Counted from the first letter of the stretch, positions 43,868-56,109 are shown. The stretch is DNA of 64,000 nt from Chromobacterium alkanivorans (GCF_016937655.1 NZ_JAFHKL010000007.1:248001-312000), one strand, 5' to 3'. Notes: generated by a model from the letters alone, not told the origin. A program made the numbers and translations.

Positions 43868-44669
43868 CCGCGTCGAAGCGGAACAGCTCGGCGGGGGTGT
43901 CGTGGGTGATGCGCCGGCGGCGTTCAGCGTCCGGCAGCCATTGCTCCAACAGCTCCAGCGTGCGGGCGTAGCGGATGGAGCCGAACTGGGTGTGCGGCCA
44001 ATCGCTGCCCCACAGCAGCCGCTCCGGCCCCAGCGCGCTGTCCAGCAGCGGCAGCGCGGCGCGGGCGATGTCCTCGCCGCGGCCGGCCAGGCCGTTGCGG
44101 TAGGCCGCGGAGATTTTGACCCAGACGCGGCCGCTGGCGGCGCCGGCGTCCAGCATGCGGCGGAAGCCGGGGTCGTCCACGCCCAGCGCCGGATGCGGCC
44201 GGCCGAAGTGATCGATGACCACCTTGACCCCGGCGGCCAGCAGCGGCGGCAGCAAGACCGGCCAGTCCTGCGCCGCGCGATGCACTTCCACTTGCCAGTC
44301 CAGGCTGGCGGCATGCGCCAGGCAGCGGCGCCACGCCGGCGAATCCAGGTCCGGCAGCGGCCGGCCTATCAGGTTCAGCCGCAGGCCGACGACGCCGGCC
44401 TGGTCCATCGCGCGCATGACCGGCAGCGGGCAGTCCGGCGCGATCACCGCGATGCCGCGCAGCCGGCCCTCGCTTTCGCGCAGGCCTTGCAGCAGATAGC
44501 GGTTGTCGTTGCCCAGAAAGCTGGGTTGCACCAGCACGCCGCCGGCGATGCCGAACTGGTCCAGCTGAGCCAGATAGGCCTGCAAGGGGGCGTCCCGGTA
44601 CGGCTTGTAGCGCAGCGGAGCGGTGCCTATCAGCTGGCGCAGGAAAATATGGGCGTGCCCGTCTATCAT
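43821..44669 (-). CDS. amidohydrolase-2 family (PDC-hydrolase-like) enzyme
   Basis: The 282-residue TIM-barrel hydrolase has the metal-binding IDGHAHIF at the N-terminus, EVHRAAQDW, VVIDHFGRPHPALG and the catalytic Asp in LLWGSDWPHTQFG. This resembles 2-pyrone-4,6-dicarboxylate lactonase and related enzymes of aromatic breakdown. The substrate is inferred only. It lies 11 bp after small protein B and downstream of an MFS permease gene, so these three genes look like a catabolic operon. Confidence 0.87.
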   Translation of the reverse strand: MIDGHAHIFLRQLIGTAPLRYKPYRDAPLQAYLAQLDQFGIAGGVLVQPSFLGNDNRYLLQGLRESEGRLRGIAVIAPDCPLPVMRAMDQAGVVGLRLNLIGRPLPDLDSPAWRRCLAHAASLDWQVEVHRAAQDWPVLLPPLLAAGVKVVIDHFGRPHPALGVDDPGFRRMLDAGAASGRVWVKISAAYRNGLAGRGEDIARAALPLLDSALGPERLLWGSDWPHTQFGSIRYARTLELLEQWLPDAERRRRITHDTPAELFRFDAARGSGGRPPDDWPDS

Positions 44670-44680
44670 CGGCGCCGGGG

Positions 44681-44944
44681 TCAGCCGCAGGCCTGACAGG
44701 CGCCGCCGCGCGCCTCGCTCTGGTCCAGCGCCGCGTCGATGTCGGCGGCGTCCAGCACTTTGTGCCGGATGCTGTGGGACAACAGGGCGAGTAGGTAGTC
44801 GCGCCGGAAAATCGGCGAGCCCTCCCATTCGCTGCCGGCGCTGCCCAGAATGATGGGCGAGGTGATGATGACCCGCTCGCCCTGGATGGTGTCCAGGGCG
44901 AACTCGTCATCGGTGATCTGGTTGGCGATTTCGTCTAATGCCAT
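44681..44944 (-). CDS. small protein of an unrecognised family, copy B
   Basis: The 87-residue protein shares a 47-residue core with copy A at 41627-41911 (here residues 15-61). It differs in its acidic N-terminus and in a C-terminal CQAC motif after a Gly pair, which could bind metal or be redox-active. The gene sits between the MFS gene (39 bp) and the amidohydrolase gene (11 bp) on the same strand, so its product may serve that pathway. No family is recognised. Confidence 0.75.
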   Translation of the reverse strand: MALDEIANQITDDEFALDTIQGERVIITSPIILGSAGSEWEGSPIFRRDYLLALLSHSIRHKVLDAADIDAALDQSEARGGACQACG

Positions 44945-44983
44945 GGTGACCTCACAATTTCGATGAAGTGGCGCGCCCGTCGT

Positions 44984-46255
44984 TCAGGCCGAAGCGCGGG
45001 CGTCGCGGGGTTCCGGCCCGCTCGGGTCCGGCAGCTTGTCGTTCAGCGGCTTGCCCTTGGTTTCCGGCAGGCAGAACACGGCCAGCGCGACGATGGAATA
45101 GGCCATCGCGGCGCTGACGCCGATGGAGGCGCCCAAGGTCCAGCCGTCGCTCAGATAGCCGACCAGCAGGGGAAAGCCGGCGGACAGGATGCGGCCGAAG
45201 TTGTAGCAGAAGCCCACGCCGGCGCCGCGGATGCCGGTGGGGTAGAGTTCGTTGAACAGAGCGCCCAGGCTGGAGGGGATGCCGGCGGCGAAGAAACCCA
45301 GCGGGAAGCCCAGGAACAGCATCAGCGGATTGCTCAGCGGCGCGAACACGTAGATCAGCACCGTGGCCACGCAACAGACCGAGAACAGCAGCAGGTTGAG
45401 GCGGCGGCCGATGCGGTCCAGCAGATAGGCGCTGGCCATGCAGCCGCACCAGAAGGCGACGATGATCACCGCCAGATAGCCGCTGGTGCCGAGAATGGAC
45501 AAATGGCGCTCGGTCTTGAGGAACATCGGCAGCCAGGTCATCAGCGCGGCGTAGCCGCCGTGCGCGCCGACGCCGATCAAGGAGCCGATCAGGGTCATGC
45601 GCAGCACGTCGGGTTTGAAGATGTCCAGCAGCGGCACCGCGGGGGCGGCCGCCTGGCGTTCGCGGCGCGGCGGTTCCGGAATGTGGCGGCGGATATAGAT
45701 GATGAAGAAGGCTGGCAGGATGCCGATGCCGAACATCACCCGCCAGGCGATTTCCGCCGGAAACAGCAGGAAGATCGCCGAGTACAGCAGCACCGACGCG
45801 CCCCAGCCCACCGCCCAGGCGCTTTGCACCGAGGCCATCGCCTTGCCGCGGTGCTCCGGCCGGATGATCTCGGCCATCAGCACCGCGCCGGCGGCCCATT
45901 CGCCGCCGAAGCCGAAGCCCTGCAGCGCCTTGAACACCAGCAATTGCTCATAGCTCTGAGCAAAGCCGGACAGCAGGGTGAACAGCGAGAACCAGACGAT
46001 GGTGATTTGCAGCGCCAACACCCTGCCGACGCGGTCCGACACCGCGCCCATGATCCAGCCGCCCAGCGCCGAGGCCACCAGGGTGACGCTGCCTATCATC
46101 CCGGCCTCCGCCTTGCTCAGGCTGAAGGCGGCGATCAGCGCCGGGATGGCCAGGCTGAACATCTGCACGTCCAGCGCGTCCAGCGCCCAGCCGCCGAAAC
46201 AGCCCCAGAAGGTTTTGCGTTCGCCCGGCGAGACCTGCTTATACCAATGCAACAT
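44984..46255 (-). CDS. MFS permease, organic or aromatic acid type
   Basis: The protein has 423 residues with twelve hydrophobic segments. WALDALDVQMFSLAIPALIA in the first helix and GRVLALQITIVWFSLFTLLS resemble the SHS and AAHS groups, which import sialate, lactate or aromatic acids with protons. RGKAMASVQSAWAVGWG fits the helix-5 motif. It is the first structural gene after the GntR regulator, 76 bp away, and precedes small protein B and the amidohydrolase. Confidence 0.88.
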   Translation of the reverse strand: MLHWYKQVSPGERKTFWGCFGGWALDALDVQMFSLAIPALIAAFSLSKAEAGMIGSVTLVASALGGWIMGAVSDRVGRVLALQITIVWFSLFTLLSGFAQSYEQLLVFKALQGFGFGGEWAAGAVLMAEIIRPEHRGKAMASVQSAWAVGWGASVLLYSAIFLLFPAEIAWRVMFGIGILPAFFIIYIRRHIPEPPRRERQAAAPAVPLLDIFKPDVLRMTLIGSLIGVGAHGGYAALMTWLPMFLKTERHLSILGTSGYLAVIIVAFWCGCMASAYLLDRIGRRLNLLLFSVCCVATVLIYVFAPLSNPLMLFLGFPLGFFAAGIPSSLGALFNELYPTGIRGAGVGFCYNFGRILSAGFPLLVGYLSDGWTLGASIGVSAAMAYSIVALAVFCLPETKGKPLNDKLPDPSGPEPRDARASA

Positions 46256-46290
46256 GATGCTGCCCTTTATGGTTTTTGCTTGTTGTCGAG

Positions 46291-46327
46291 GCGCCGCCCC
46301 GCGCCGCTGCCATGGCGCGGGCGGCGC
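46291..46327 (-). terminator. strong GC hairpin between gntR and the MFS gene
   Basis: GCGCCGCCCCGCGCC (46291-46305) pairs with GGCGCGGGCGGCGC (46314-46327), allowing one bulge. It has no T run in the minus direction. It might separate gntR transcription from the operon or stabilise an mRNA end. Confidence 0.4.
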
Positions 46328-46331
46328 GGAA

Positions 46332-47066
46332 TCAGCGGATGTCCGCCTGGTAGCGGAACTTGTCGGCGCGGCCGCGCACGCTGCGCCATTCCAGCGGGCT
46401 GCCGTCGTAGGCCTTGGCCAGGCGTTCCAGCACGATGGCCGGGGTGCCCGGCGCGAGCTGCAGCAGCTCGGCGTGCGGCGAGGCGATGGCTTCCGCGGTC
46501 AGGGTTTCGCGCGCGGAGGCCACCACCTGGTGACAGCAGTCCTCGTACAGCGGGTACAGCAGATCGCCGAAGCTGGGCAGCGGAATGGCCAGCAGGGCCT
46601 GGAAACGCGTCGCCGGCAGCCAGATCGATTCGGCCAGCAGCGGCTCGCGGTCCAGATAGCGCAAGCGGGTCAGGTGGATGGCCTGTCCGCCGGACTGCAG
46701 TTGCAGGTGGTCCGCGATGGCCGGCGGCGGCGTCAACTGCTCGCGGTGCAGGATTTTCGCCTCGGGGATGCGGTAGTTGCCCGCCGCGTCGTGAAAGCGG
46801 AAAAAGCGCAGCAGCGAGGACTGGAAGTTGGCCGGCTTGATGAAGGTGCCCTTGCCTTGGCGGCGTTCCACCATTTCGTCGGCCACCAGTTGATCCACCG
46901 CCTTGCGGATGGTGCCGATCGAGGTGTGGAAGCGTCCCACCAGCTCCGCCTCGGTGGGGATGGCTTCGCCGGGCTTCCATACCCGGTTGGCGATGTCGCG
47001 CGCCAAAGCGTCGCGCACTTGCTGGTACAGGGGCAGGCGAAGGTCTGCCTGACGCATGTCGGTCAT
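46332..47066 (-). CDS. GntR family regulator with UTRA domain (HutC type)
   Basis: The 244-residue protein has an N-terminal winged helix (about 10-75, LPLYQQVRDALARDIANRVW, then TEAELVGRFHTSIGTIRKAV) and a UTRA ligand domain (about 95-235, ending AKAYDGSPLEWRSVRGRADK). The ligand would be a small metabolite, perhaps the substrate of the downstream MFS and amidohydrolase. A TCATAT/ATATGA palindrome just upstream is a likely autoregulatory operator. Confidence 0.9.
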   Translation of the reverse strand: MTDMRQADLRLPLYQQVRDALARDIANRVWKPGEAIPTEAELVGRFHTSIGTIRKAVDQLVADEMVERRQGKGTFIKPANFQSSLLRFFRFHDAAGNYRIPEAKILHREQLTPPPAIADHLQLQSGGQAIHLTRLRYLDREPLLAESIWLPATRFQALLAIPLPSFGDLLYPLYEDCCHQVVASARETLTAEAIASPHAELLQLAPGTPAIVLERLAKAYDGSPLEWRSVRGRADKFRYQADIR

Positions 47067-47070
47067 ATGG

Positions 47071-47082
47071 TCATATATATGA
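47071..47082. promoter_or_regulatory. candidate GntR operator
   Basis: TCATATATATGA is a perfect 12-bp palindrome 5 bp upstream of the gntR start codon, within an AT-rich patch; GGTCATATGG beside it adds a further half site. Confidence 0.4.
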
Positions 47083-47207
47083 ATTAATTCGATGGCCGCA
47101 ACGATGACAAATTAGCGAACGCCAAACAAGAGCTAAAACGTTTTACCTGGGCAAATCTGTACTAAAGGACGGTGTTTTGCGCGGAGAGCAGCGGAGGGAG
47201 CTAGGAA

Positions 47208-47230
47208 CAGGCCCGGCGATGCCGGGCCTG
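47208..47230 (-). terminator. probable terminator of the dienoyl-CoA-reductase-like gene
   Basis: CAGGCCCGGC-GAT-GCCGGGCCTG is a perfect 10-bp stem about 70 bp past the stop codon; the following minus-strand bases (TTCCTAG) are only weakly U-rich. Confidence 0.5.
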
Positions 47231-47298
47231 AGGAAAAGAACGCGCGCCGGCGACCATGCCTTAATCGCATGGCTGGGCCGGGCGCGGGAGAGTGAGGA

Positions 47299-50311
<3,013 letters not shown>

Positions 50312-50502
50312 TATTTCACCAGAATATTGTGCGTGTAGCGTGTAGTGCGCGCGGACAGACCTGTCGGCGCGGGCGCAGACTAGCTCAGAAATATTCGTTT
50401 GCAAAGTATTTACAATGTGCTTGTCGCATTTTTGTCATTTTATGTAAATGCAATGTATTTTGAGCTGTAGATATTATGCTTGAAACATTAAATGTTGCGG
50501 AA

Positions 50503-50835
50503 CTACAACTTTTTGCTACAAAAATGCGCGTCCGGCCAACCGTAACGCCGCAGGTCCACCTTGCCGGCCGCGCTCAACTCCACCCCGTCCTCCTCCAGCA
50601 GCAAGCGCTGCCAGTCGGCCTGTTCGCTGCCCGGCCGCGAGATGCGTCCGCCGGCGCCCAGCACCCGGAACCAGGGCACGCTGACGCCGTCCGGCAAATG
50701 GCTGAGCAGACGGCCGACATGGCGCGAATGGCGCGGATAGCCGGCCTGTTCCGCCAAGGCGCCGTAGGTGGTGACCCGGCCCGGCGGCAGCGCCAGCAGC
50801 AGCGCAATCACCTTGCGTTCAAATTCGGGCGGCAT
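50503..50835 (-). CDS. alkyltransferase-like DNA-binding protein (ATL)
   Basis: The 110-residue protein has the MGMT C-terminal fold, with PPGRVTTYGALAEQAGYPRH and SRHVGRLL for DNA binding. The active-site PCHR of true alkyltransferases reads PWFR (residues 54-57), so the acceptor Cys is replaced by Trp. ATL proteins bind O6-alkylguanine and pass it to nucleotide excision repair. It is six bp downstream of the MBL gene. Confidence 0.92.
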   Translation of the reverse strand: MPPEFERKVIALLLALPPGRVTTYGALAEQAGYPRHSRHVGRLLSHLPDGVSVPWFRVLGAGGRISRPGSEQADWQRLLLEEDGVELSAAGKVDLRRYGWPDAHFCSKKL

Positions 50836-50841
50836 CGCGGC

Positions 50842-51492
50842 TCAGCGGTAGCGCGGATTGGCGACGTAGGGGTTGCTGTGCTTTTCCTCGCCCAGGGTGG
50901 TCAGGGGGCCGTGGCCCGGCACCACGGTGGTGTCGTCCGGCAGCAGGAACAGCTTTTGCTGGATGGCGTCGATCAATTGCTGGTGATTGCCCATAGGAAA
51001 GTCGGTGCGGCCGATCGAGCCCTGGAACAACACGTCGCCGGCGATCAGCAGCCGCGCGGCCGGGCTGTGAAACACCACGTGGCCCGGCGTGTGGCCGGGG
51101 CAGTGGATCACGTTCAGCGTTTCCTCGCCCACGCTGACGGTGTCGCCTTCCTCCAGCCAGCGGTCAGGCGTCAGCGCCTCGCTGCGCGGAAAGCCGAACA
51201 TATGGCCTTGCTGTGGCAGCTGGTCCAGCCAGAAGCTTTCCGCGCGCTGCGGGCCTTCGATCTTGACGCCCAGCTGTTCCGCCAGCCGCGCGGCGCCGCC
51301 GGCGTGGTCGATGTGGCCGTGGGTCAGCAGCAGCTTTTCCACGGTCAGGTTCTGGCGGGCGGTCCAATCGGCGATGCGCTCGATGTCGCCGCCGGCGTCC
51401 ACCACCGCGGCGCGGCCGCTGGCGTCGCACCACAGGATGGAACAGTTCTGGGCAAACGGCGTGACCGGAATCACATGGAAATGCAGGGACAT
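50842..51492 (-). CDS. MBL-fold hydrolase (YcbL/glyoxalase II-like)
   Basis: The 216-residue metallo-beta-lactamase-fold protein has the metal motif THGHIDHAGG, HCPGHTPGHVV, LLIAGDVLFQGSIGRTD and a final VVPGHGPLTTLGEEK. Members of this group hydrolyse glutathione thioesters or persulphides; the substrate here is unknown. It precedes the ATL gene by six bp. Confidence 0.9.
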   Translation of the reverse strand: MSLHFHVIPVTPFAQNCSILWCDASGRAAVVDAGGDIERIADWTARQNLTVEKLLLTHGHIDHAGGAARLAEQLGVKIEGPQRAESFWLDQLPQQGHMFGFPRSEALTPDRWLEEGDTVSVGEETLNVIHCPGHTPGHVVFHSPAARLLIAGDVLFQGSIGRTDFPMGNHQQLIDAIQQKLFLLPDDTTVVPGHGPLTTLGEEKHSNPYVANPRYR

Positions 51493-51588
51493 GGCGCGCT
51501 CGATTCAATGGGGATGCCGGGATTGTGGCATGAGTCGGCGCGGATGAGGAGAGGCCCGGCCATGACGGCGCGGGCCGCCGGGCTGGTT

Positions 51589-52068
51589 TCAGAACACGCT
51601 GTTGCCGTTGGCGCTTGTGTCCGGCACCGGCTGGATCACGTCCCAGTGCTCGACAATCTTGCCGTTCTCCACCCGGAAGATGTCTACCAGCGCTCGGCCA
51701 CGGTCTTTGGCGTCGCTGGTGCTATGCACATGCAAGACCACCAGGTCGCCTTCGGCAACGGCGCGGATAATGGTGTTGCGGCGCTCGGGGGCTTGTTTGA
51801 AGCGCTCGGTGAAAGCCTCGACAAAGGCCTGCTTCCCGTCCTTGACGCTGGGGTTGTGCTGAATGTAGCGGTCGCCGATATAGCGATCCGCCGCGCTCAA
51901 GTCGTGCTGGTTGAAAAACTGGTTGTAGAAATCGATCACCAGTTGCTTGTTGCTGCTTGCCCGCTGCATCGCTACGGCGGGGGAGACGGGCGTCACGGCA
52001 TAACTCGGCGCGGCGCTCAGACTGAAGCTCAGCGCGGCCAGGCCGCTTATCATCCAATGCGGTTTCAT
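51589..52068 (-). CDS. exported SnoaL/NTF2-like protein
   Basis: The 159-residue protein has a signal peptide (about 1-24, ending APSYAVTP) and a SnoaL-like fold: NKQLVIDFYNQFFNQHDLSA, RYIQHNPSVKDGKQAFVEAF and VDIFRVENGKIVEHWDVIQP. Polyketide-cyclase-like or ligand-binding roles are possible. The ATG at 52068 has AAAGGA about a dozen bases upstream; other in-frame ATGs at 52101 and 52116 exist. No operon partner is clear. Confidence 0.85.
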   Translation of the reverse strand: MKPHWMISGLAALSFSLSAAPSYAVTPVSPAVAMQRASSNKQLVIDFYNQFFNQHDLSAADRYIGDRYIQHNPSVKDGKQAFVEAFTERFKQAPERRNTIIRAVAEGDLVVLHVHSTSDAKDRGRALVDIFRVENGKIVEHWDVIQPVPDTSANGNSVF

Positions 52069-52214
52069 CGAGATGGATTTCCTTTTGGCGAAGGCGGACA
52101 TCGGCGTGGATTGCATGAAATGGCCGTCCGGACGGTTTGGAATACGGCGACGCAGAGGGCTATGTCGCGTCGCCATGATGGCCGGCGACCCTGCCGTCAG
52201 GCAAGGCAGGGTGG

Positions 52215-52592
52215 TCAACCCTTGCGTCCATCCCAGGACAGCTTGCCCGCGCCGTGGGCAAACACCATCAGCAAGCCGCCGGCCATGGCCAGGTTCTTGG
52301 TCAGCTGGATCATTTGCTGGCTATTGCCCGGCTCCAGATGGAAGAGCAGCGCCGAGGCGATGGAGAAGCCGGCCAGCAGCAAGGCCACCCAGCGCGCTCG
52401 CACGCCCAGCGCCAAAGCCAGGCCGCCGCCGATCTCCAAGGCGATCACCAGCGGCAGCAAGAAGCCGGGCACGCCCATCGCGGCCATATAGCCTTGGGTG
52501 GCGGCGTAGCCGGCGCCGAGCTTGCCGATGCCGGCGAAGAAGAAAACCTGCGCCAGCAGCACGCGGGCAAGCAATGCGATCCATTTGTCCAT
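52215..52592 (-). CDS. DoxX family membrane protein
   Basis: The 125-residue protein has four hydrophobic segments with LARVLLAQVFFFAGIGKLGA and GVPGFLLPLVIALEIGGGLA, typical of DoxX/TQO small subunits. Roles in quinone-linked redox stress have been proposed for relatives. The ATG at 52592 follows AGGAGA. Confidence 0.9.
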   Translation of the reverse strand: MDKWIALLARVLLAQVFFFAGIGKLGAGYAATQGYMAAMGVPGFLLPLVIALEIGGGLALALGVRARWVALLLAGFSIASALLFHLEPGNSQQMIQLTKNLAMAGGLLMVFAHGAGKLSWDGRKG

Positions 52593-52747
52593 CTTGCGTT
52601 CTCCTGCCGGCGCGCCGGCCTTGATTTTCGATTGATGACGCCGGCCGCGGAGGGCGGCCGGCCATGAACGGACTATACGGATAGGCAGGGCGCGAAAAAA
52701 GCGCAAAAAACCGCAAGAGTCGCTCAAAAAATTCGAGCAAGCCGCGG

Positions 52748-54730
52748 CTACAGTTTGAATTTTCCGATCAGCGAATCCAGCTCCTCGCCCAGGCGCGCGA
52801 GCAAGGTGGTGGCCTGCTGCGCCTGGCTGATGGATTCGTCGGTTTGCAGCAACATGCCGTGAATGTTTTCGATGTGACGGGCGATTTCCTGGCTGGCGCT
52901 GGACTGTTCGGAGGTGGAGGCGGCGATATCGCCCACCGACTCCATCACCTGTTGGGCGTGGCCGCTGATCTGCTGGATAGACTGCGCCGACTCTTCGGCC
53001 AGCCTCACCCCCTGGTCCACCTGGCGCAGCGCGCCGTCCATGCTGTCCGAGGCTTTGCTAGTGTCCTGCTGCATGGTCTGGATCACGCCGGAGATTTCCA
53101 GCGTGGCCTGGGAGGTGCGTTCGGCCAGCTTGCGCACCTCGTCCGCCACCACCGCGAAGCCGCGGCCCATCTCGCCGGCGCGCGCCGCCTCGATCGCCGC
53201 GTTCAGCGCCAGCAGATTGGTCTGGTCGGCGATGTCGCGGATCACCGACACGATGCCGCTGATCTGGTCCGAGCGCTGCTGCATGCCGCCCAGCACCTCG
53301 GCCAGCTCGCGCACCGTTTGCGAAATGCGGCCGATCTCGCGCACGGTGGCGTCGACATTGGCCGAAGCCTCGTTGGACAGCGTGTCCGCCTCGCGCGCGC
53401 GCTGTTCCGCCACCCGCGCCGATTCCGCGATGTGGCTGACGCTGACCGACAACTGCTCCACGCTGGCGGCGGTGGCGTTGGCGGCCTCGGACTGGCGCGC
53501 CGAACTGCCGCGGATCTGGTCCACGTCGCCGGACAGCTGGCGCACCGAGCCCAGCACGTCGCCGGCGTGGCGGCGCACGTCCAGCATCATCGTGCGCAGC
53601 GAGCCGGTAAAGGTATTGAAGGCGCCGGCGGCCAGGCCGATCTCGTCGCGGCTGGCGATGGGCAGCGCCCGGGTCAGATCGCCGCTGCCGGAGGCCAGTT
53701 CGCTCATCGCCGACTGCAGCCGACCCAGCGGGCGCAGCAGCTGGCTCAGGGTGGCGCCCAGCAGCACCAGGATCAGCGCCAGAATGCCCAGGCTGATCAA
53801 GGCCGACTGCCAGCTGGCGGCGCGCACCGGCGCAAACGCCTCGCTCAGCGGAATGGAAATGCGCACCGCCCACGGCATGCCGGCCTCGCCGACGGTGATG
53901 GGCATGATGAAGTGGCGGAAGCCGTCGTCGCTGTCGTATTCCGCCGGCTGGCCGTCCTTGATCGCCGCCTTGGTCGCCGCTGGCAGCTTGGCGTCGGCCT
54001 TGCCGTTCAGCGCCGGATCGCGGCCGGCCAGCTGGACGCCGCTGTTGGAATACAAGCTCATGAAGCCGTTCTGGTAAGGCTTGACCTTGGCGGCCAGCTC
54101 CTGCAAATGGCCGAGCGCGATGTCGCAGCCGGCCACGCCCAGCACCTTGCCGTTGCTCAACAGCGGAAAGGAAATGGTGCCCATCAGAATCTTGATGTCG
54201 GGGTCGACGTAAGGCTCGGTCAGCATAGGCTTGCCGGTCTTGCGCGGCTCGGTGTAGTAGGCGCTGTCGTCCACCCCCTCGCCGCCCCAGACCACGTCGA
54301 TCTTGCCGCTTTTGCGGTACCAGTAGACGCCGCTGCGGCCAGTCTTGTCGTTATGCTCCTTGCCGGCCAGCTCCGCGTCGCGGCCGTCCAGCGCGTTGGG
54401 TTCCCAGATCGCCCAGTAACCGACCGCGTCCGGATTGCCGGACAAGGGCCCCTTGACGATGTCCGACAGCAACTGGCGCGCGTTGGGCGGCAGATTGTGC
54501 TTCACCGCCACCGAGGATTCGGCCACCACCTGGGCCGAATCGTAAGTCTTGCCCAGCAAGCGCTGCACCTGGCCGGCCTCGCTTTCGGCCAGCAGCTTGG
54601 CGTTGTCCAGCACCGCCTTCTCCGCGCTTTGATAGCTGGCGTAGATATTGACGCCGGCCAGTACGCAAAAACCGATCAGGATCAGCAGGCCGGAACCGGC
54701 CAGAATCTTGCCCTTGATGGTGGTGATCAT
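52748..54730 (-). CDS. methyl-accepting chemotaxis protein, dCache type
   Basis: The 660-residue receptor has a transmembrane segment (about 7-30), a large periplasmic dCache domain (about 40-285, with [14 protein letters not shown] and [18 protein letters not shown]), a second membrane segment, HAMP, and a cytoplasmic signalling domain with the hairpin [40 protein letters not shown]. Amino acids or organic acids are usual dCache ligands. The ATG at 54730 follows GGGGAC; longer in-frame starts up to 54766 exist. Confidence 0.93.
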   Translation of the reverse strand: MITTIKGKILAGSGLLILIGFCVLAGVNIYASYQSAEKAVLDNAKLLAESEAGQVQRLLGKTYDSAQVVAESSVAVKHNLPPNARQLLSDIVKGPLSGNPDAVGYWAIWEPNALDGRDAELAGKEHNDKTGRSGVYWYRKSGKIDVVWGGEGVDDSAYYTEPRKTGKPMLTEPYVDPDIKILMGTISFPLLSNGKVLGVAGCDIALGHLQELAAKVKPYQNGFMSLYSNSGVQLAGRDPALNGKADAKLPAATKAAIKDGQPAEYDSDDGFRHFIMPITVGEAGMPWAVRISIPLSEAFAPVRAASWQSALISLGILALILVLLGATLSQLLRPLGRLQSAMSELASGSGDLTRALPIASRDEIGLAAGAFNTFTGSLRTMMLDVRRHAGDVLGSVRQLSGDVDQIRGSSARQSEAANATAASVEQLSVSVSHIAESARVAEQRAREADTLSNEASANVDATVREIGRISQTVRELAEVLGGMQQRSDQISGIVSVIRDIADQTNLLALNAAIEAARAGEMGRGFAVVADEVRKLAERTSQATLEISGVIQTMQQDTSKASDSMDGALRQVDQGVRLAEESAQSIQQISGHAQQVMESVGDIAASTSEQSSASQEIARHIENIHGMLLQTDESISQAQQATTLLARLGEELDSLIGKFKL

Positions 54731-54947
54731 GGTTGTCCCCATCGCTTCATATGTGTTCTTCCCCAAAAGCCGTTGCGAGCGGACGCCGGTTCCTGGCCCG
54801 GTTATTATGGTGTGGGCCCGCCGGCGGCGTCGGTTTCCAACGGCATGCCGCCATTTGTATTAAATAGCTTAAATGGGGTAAAGGGAAATTTTGCAATCGG
54901 CGGGCCGCATCCCGGCGCGCCGCGGCAATACGAGGGAGAAGCGAAGA

Positions 54948-55760
54948 GTGTCGACGGAAGCACGCATCCGCCCGGACCGCGCCGAGCCGCTGGCTGAGGC
55001 CGCGCGGCGGCGAGTGCTGGCGCGGCTGGAGCAAGTGGAGGCGCGTCACGGCGTGCGTATCCTCTACGCGGCCGAAGGCGGCAGTCGCTGCTGGGGCTAC
55101 GCCGCGCCGGACAGCGATTACGATGTGCGCTTCGTCTACCTGCATCCGGCGGCGTGGTACGAGACCGGCGGCGGGCGCGACGTGATCGAGCTGCCGCTGG
55201 CCGACGGCCTGGACATCAGCGGCTGGGAGCTGCGCAAGGCGTTGCGGCTGACGCTGGGCGGCAACGCCTCGCTGCTGGAGTGGCTGGCTTCGCCCCAGGT
55301 CTACCGCCAGCATCCGGCGGCCTGCCGCGTGTTGCGCGGTCTGGGGCCGGAGCACTTCGCCGGCGAGGCGGCCTACTGGCATTATCTGTCGGCGGCGCGC
55401 AAGAACTACCGCGGCCGCAAGCGCGAGGAGCAGTTGCGGCTGAAAAAATACCTGTACGTGCTGCGGCCCTTGCTGGCGGCGCAATGGCTGCGGCGTTGGC
55501 GTAGCCAGCCGCCGCTGTGGCTGGAGGAACTGGCCGGCGGGGCCTTGGACGACGCCCGTTTGCGCGAGGAGCTGGCCGGCCTGCTGGCCTTGAAGGTCGC
55601 CGGCGGCGCGCCGGAGTACGGGCCGGCCACGCCGGGCCTGCACGACTACATTGAGCGGGAGATGCAGGCTTACGAAGCCATGGCGCGGCCAAGCCGCCAC
55701 AGCGACTGGGCGCGGGCGGACGCCTTGCTGGAGCAAGTGCGTTTGGCTTGCGGCGCTTGA
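54948..55760 (+). CDS. nucleotidyltransferase-superfamily protein (YcgL/RlpF type)
   Basis: The 270-residue protein has a pol-beta-like nucleotidyltransferase core: GGSRCWGYAAPDSDYDVRFV, with the GS and DxD metal-binding pattern, followed by a helical region with NYRGRKREEQLRLKKYLYVL. This matches the family annotated as predicted nucleotidyltransferase (PF10127). The substrate is unknown. The start is GTG at 54948, preceded by AGGGAG. Confidence 0.82.
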   Translation: MSTEARIRPDRAEPLAEAARRRVLARLEQVEARHGVRILYAAEGGSRCWGYAAPDSDYDVRFVYLHPAAWYETGGGRDVIELPLADGLDISGWELRKALRLTLGGNASLLEWLASPQVYRQHPAACRVLRGLGPEHFAGEAAYWHYLSAARKNYRGRKREEQLRLKKYLYVLRPLLAAQWLRRWRSQPPLWLEELAGGALDDARLREELAGLLALKVAGGAPEYGPATPGLHDYIEREMQAYEAMARPSRHSDWARADALLEQVRLACGA

Positions 55761-55827
55761 ATGGGCGGAGGCCTTGGTTTCAATGCTCCGTGGCTGGCGA
55801 GGCCACCCGCTCGACAAACCGTATGGC

Positions 55828-56102
55828 GTAGGATGGGTGGAGCATAGCGATACCCACGCGGAAACGCGATGGGACCGATGCTTGGGCCTTGGCGGCGGGT
55901 TTGGTGGGTATCGCCTGCGGCTCCACCCACCCTACCAATCCGCCTGCCGTAGGGTGGGTCGAGCATAGCGATACCCACGCGGAAAGGCGGCGGGATTGAG
56001 CTTTGGGTTTCGATGGCGGGGTTTGGTGGGTATCGCCTGCGGCTCCTCCCACCCTACCAATCCCCCTGTCGTAGGGTGGGTGGAGCGCATCGATACCCAC
56101 CA
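55828..56102. repeat. tandem ~121-bp element with inverted ends, 2.25 copies
   Basis: Units start at 55828, 55949 and 56071 (spacing 121 and 122 bp), each with GTAGG(G/A)TGGGT..AGC followed by CGATACCCAC. Each full unit ends with the inverted counterpart GTGGGTATCGCCTGCGGCTC, CACCCACCCTAC. The last copy stops after the left end. Such elements fold into long hairpins; similar GTAGGGTGGG-type repeats are common in proteobacteria. It fills the 349-bp gap and marks the edge of the phage region. Confidence 0.85.
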
Positions 56103-56109
56103 GCTGAGG

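Noticed and set aside
44681-44944. Toxin-antitoxin interpretation of small protein B and its paralogue
   Set aside because: Neither copy is paired with a second small toxin-like gene, and no toxin or antitoxin motif is visible.
52844-54997. 717-codon plus-strand frame across the chemoreceptor gene
   Set aside because: It mirrors a receptor with clear HAMP and signalling domains; composition is that of an antisense frame.
55828-56102. CRISPR array
   Set aside because: There are only 2.25 copies with a 121-bp period and nearly identical interiors, not short repeats with unique spacers.
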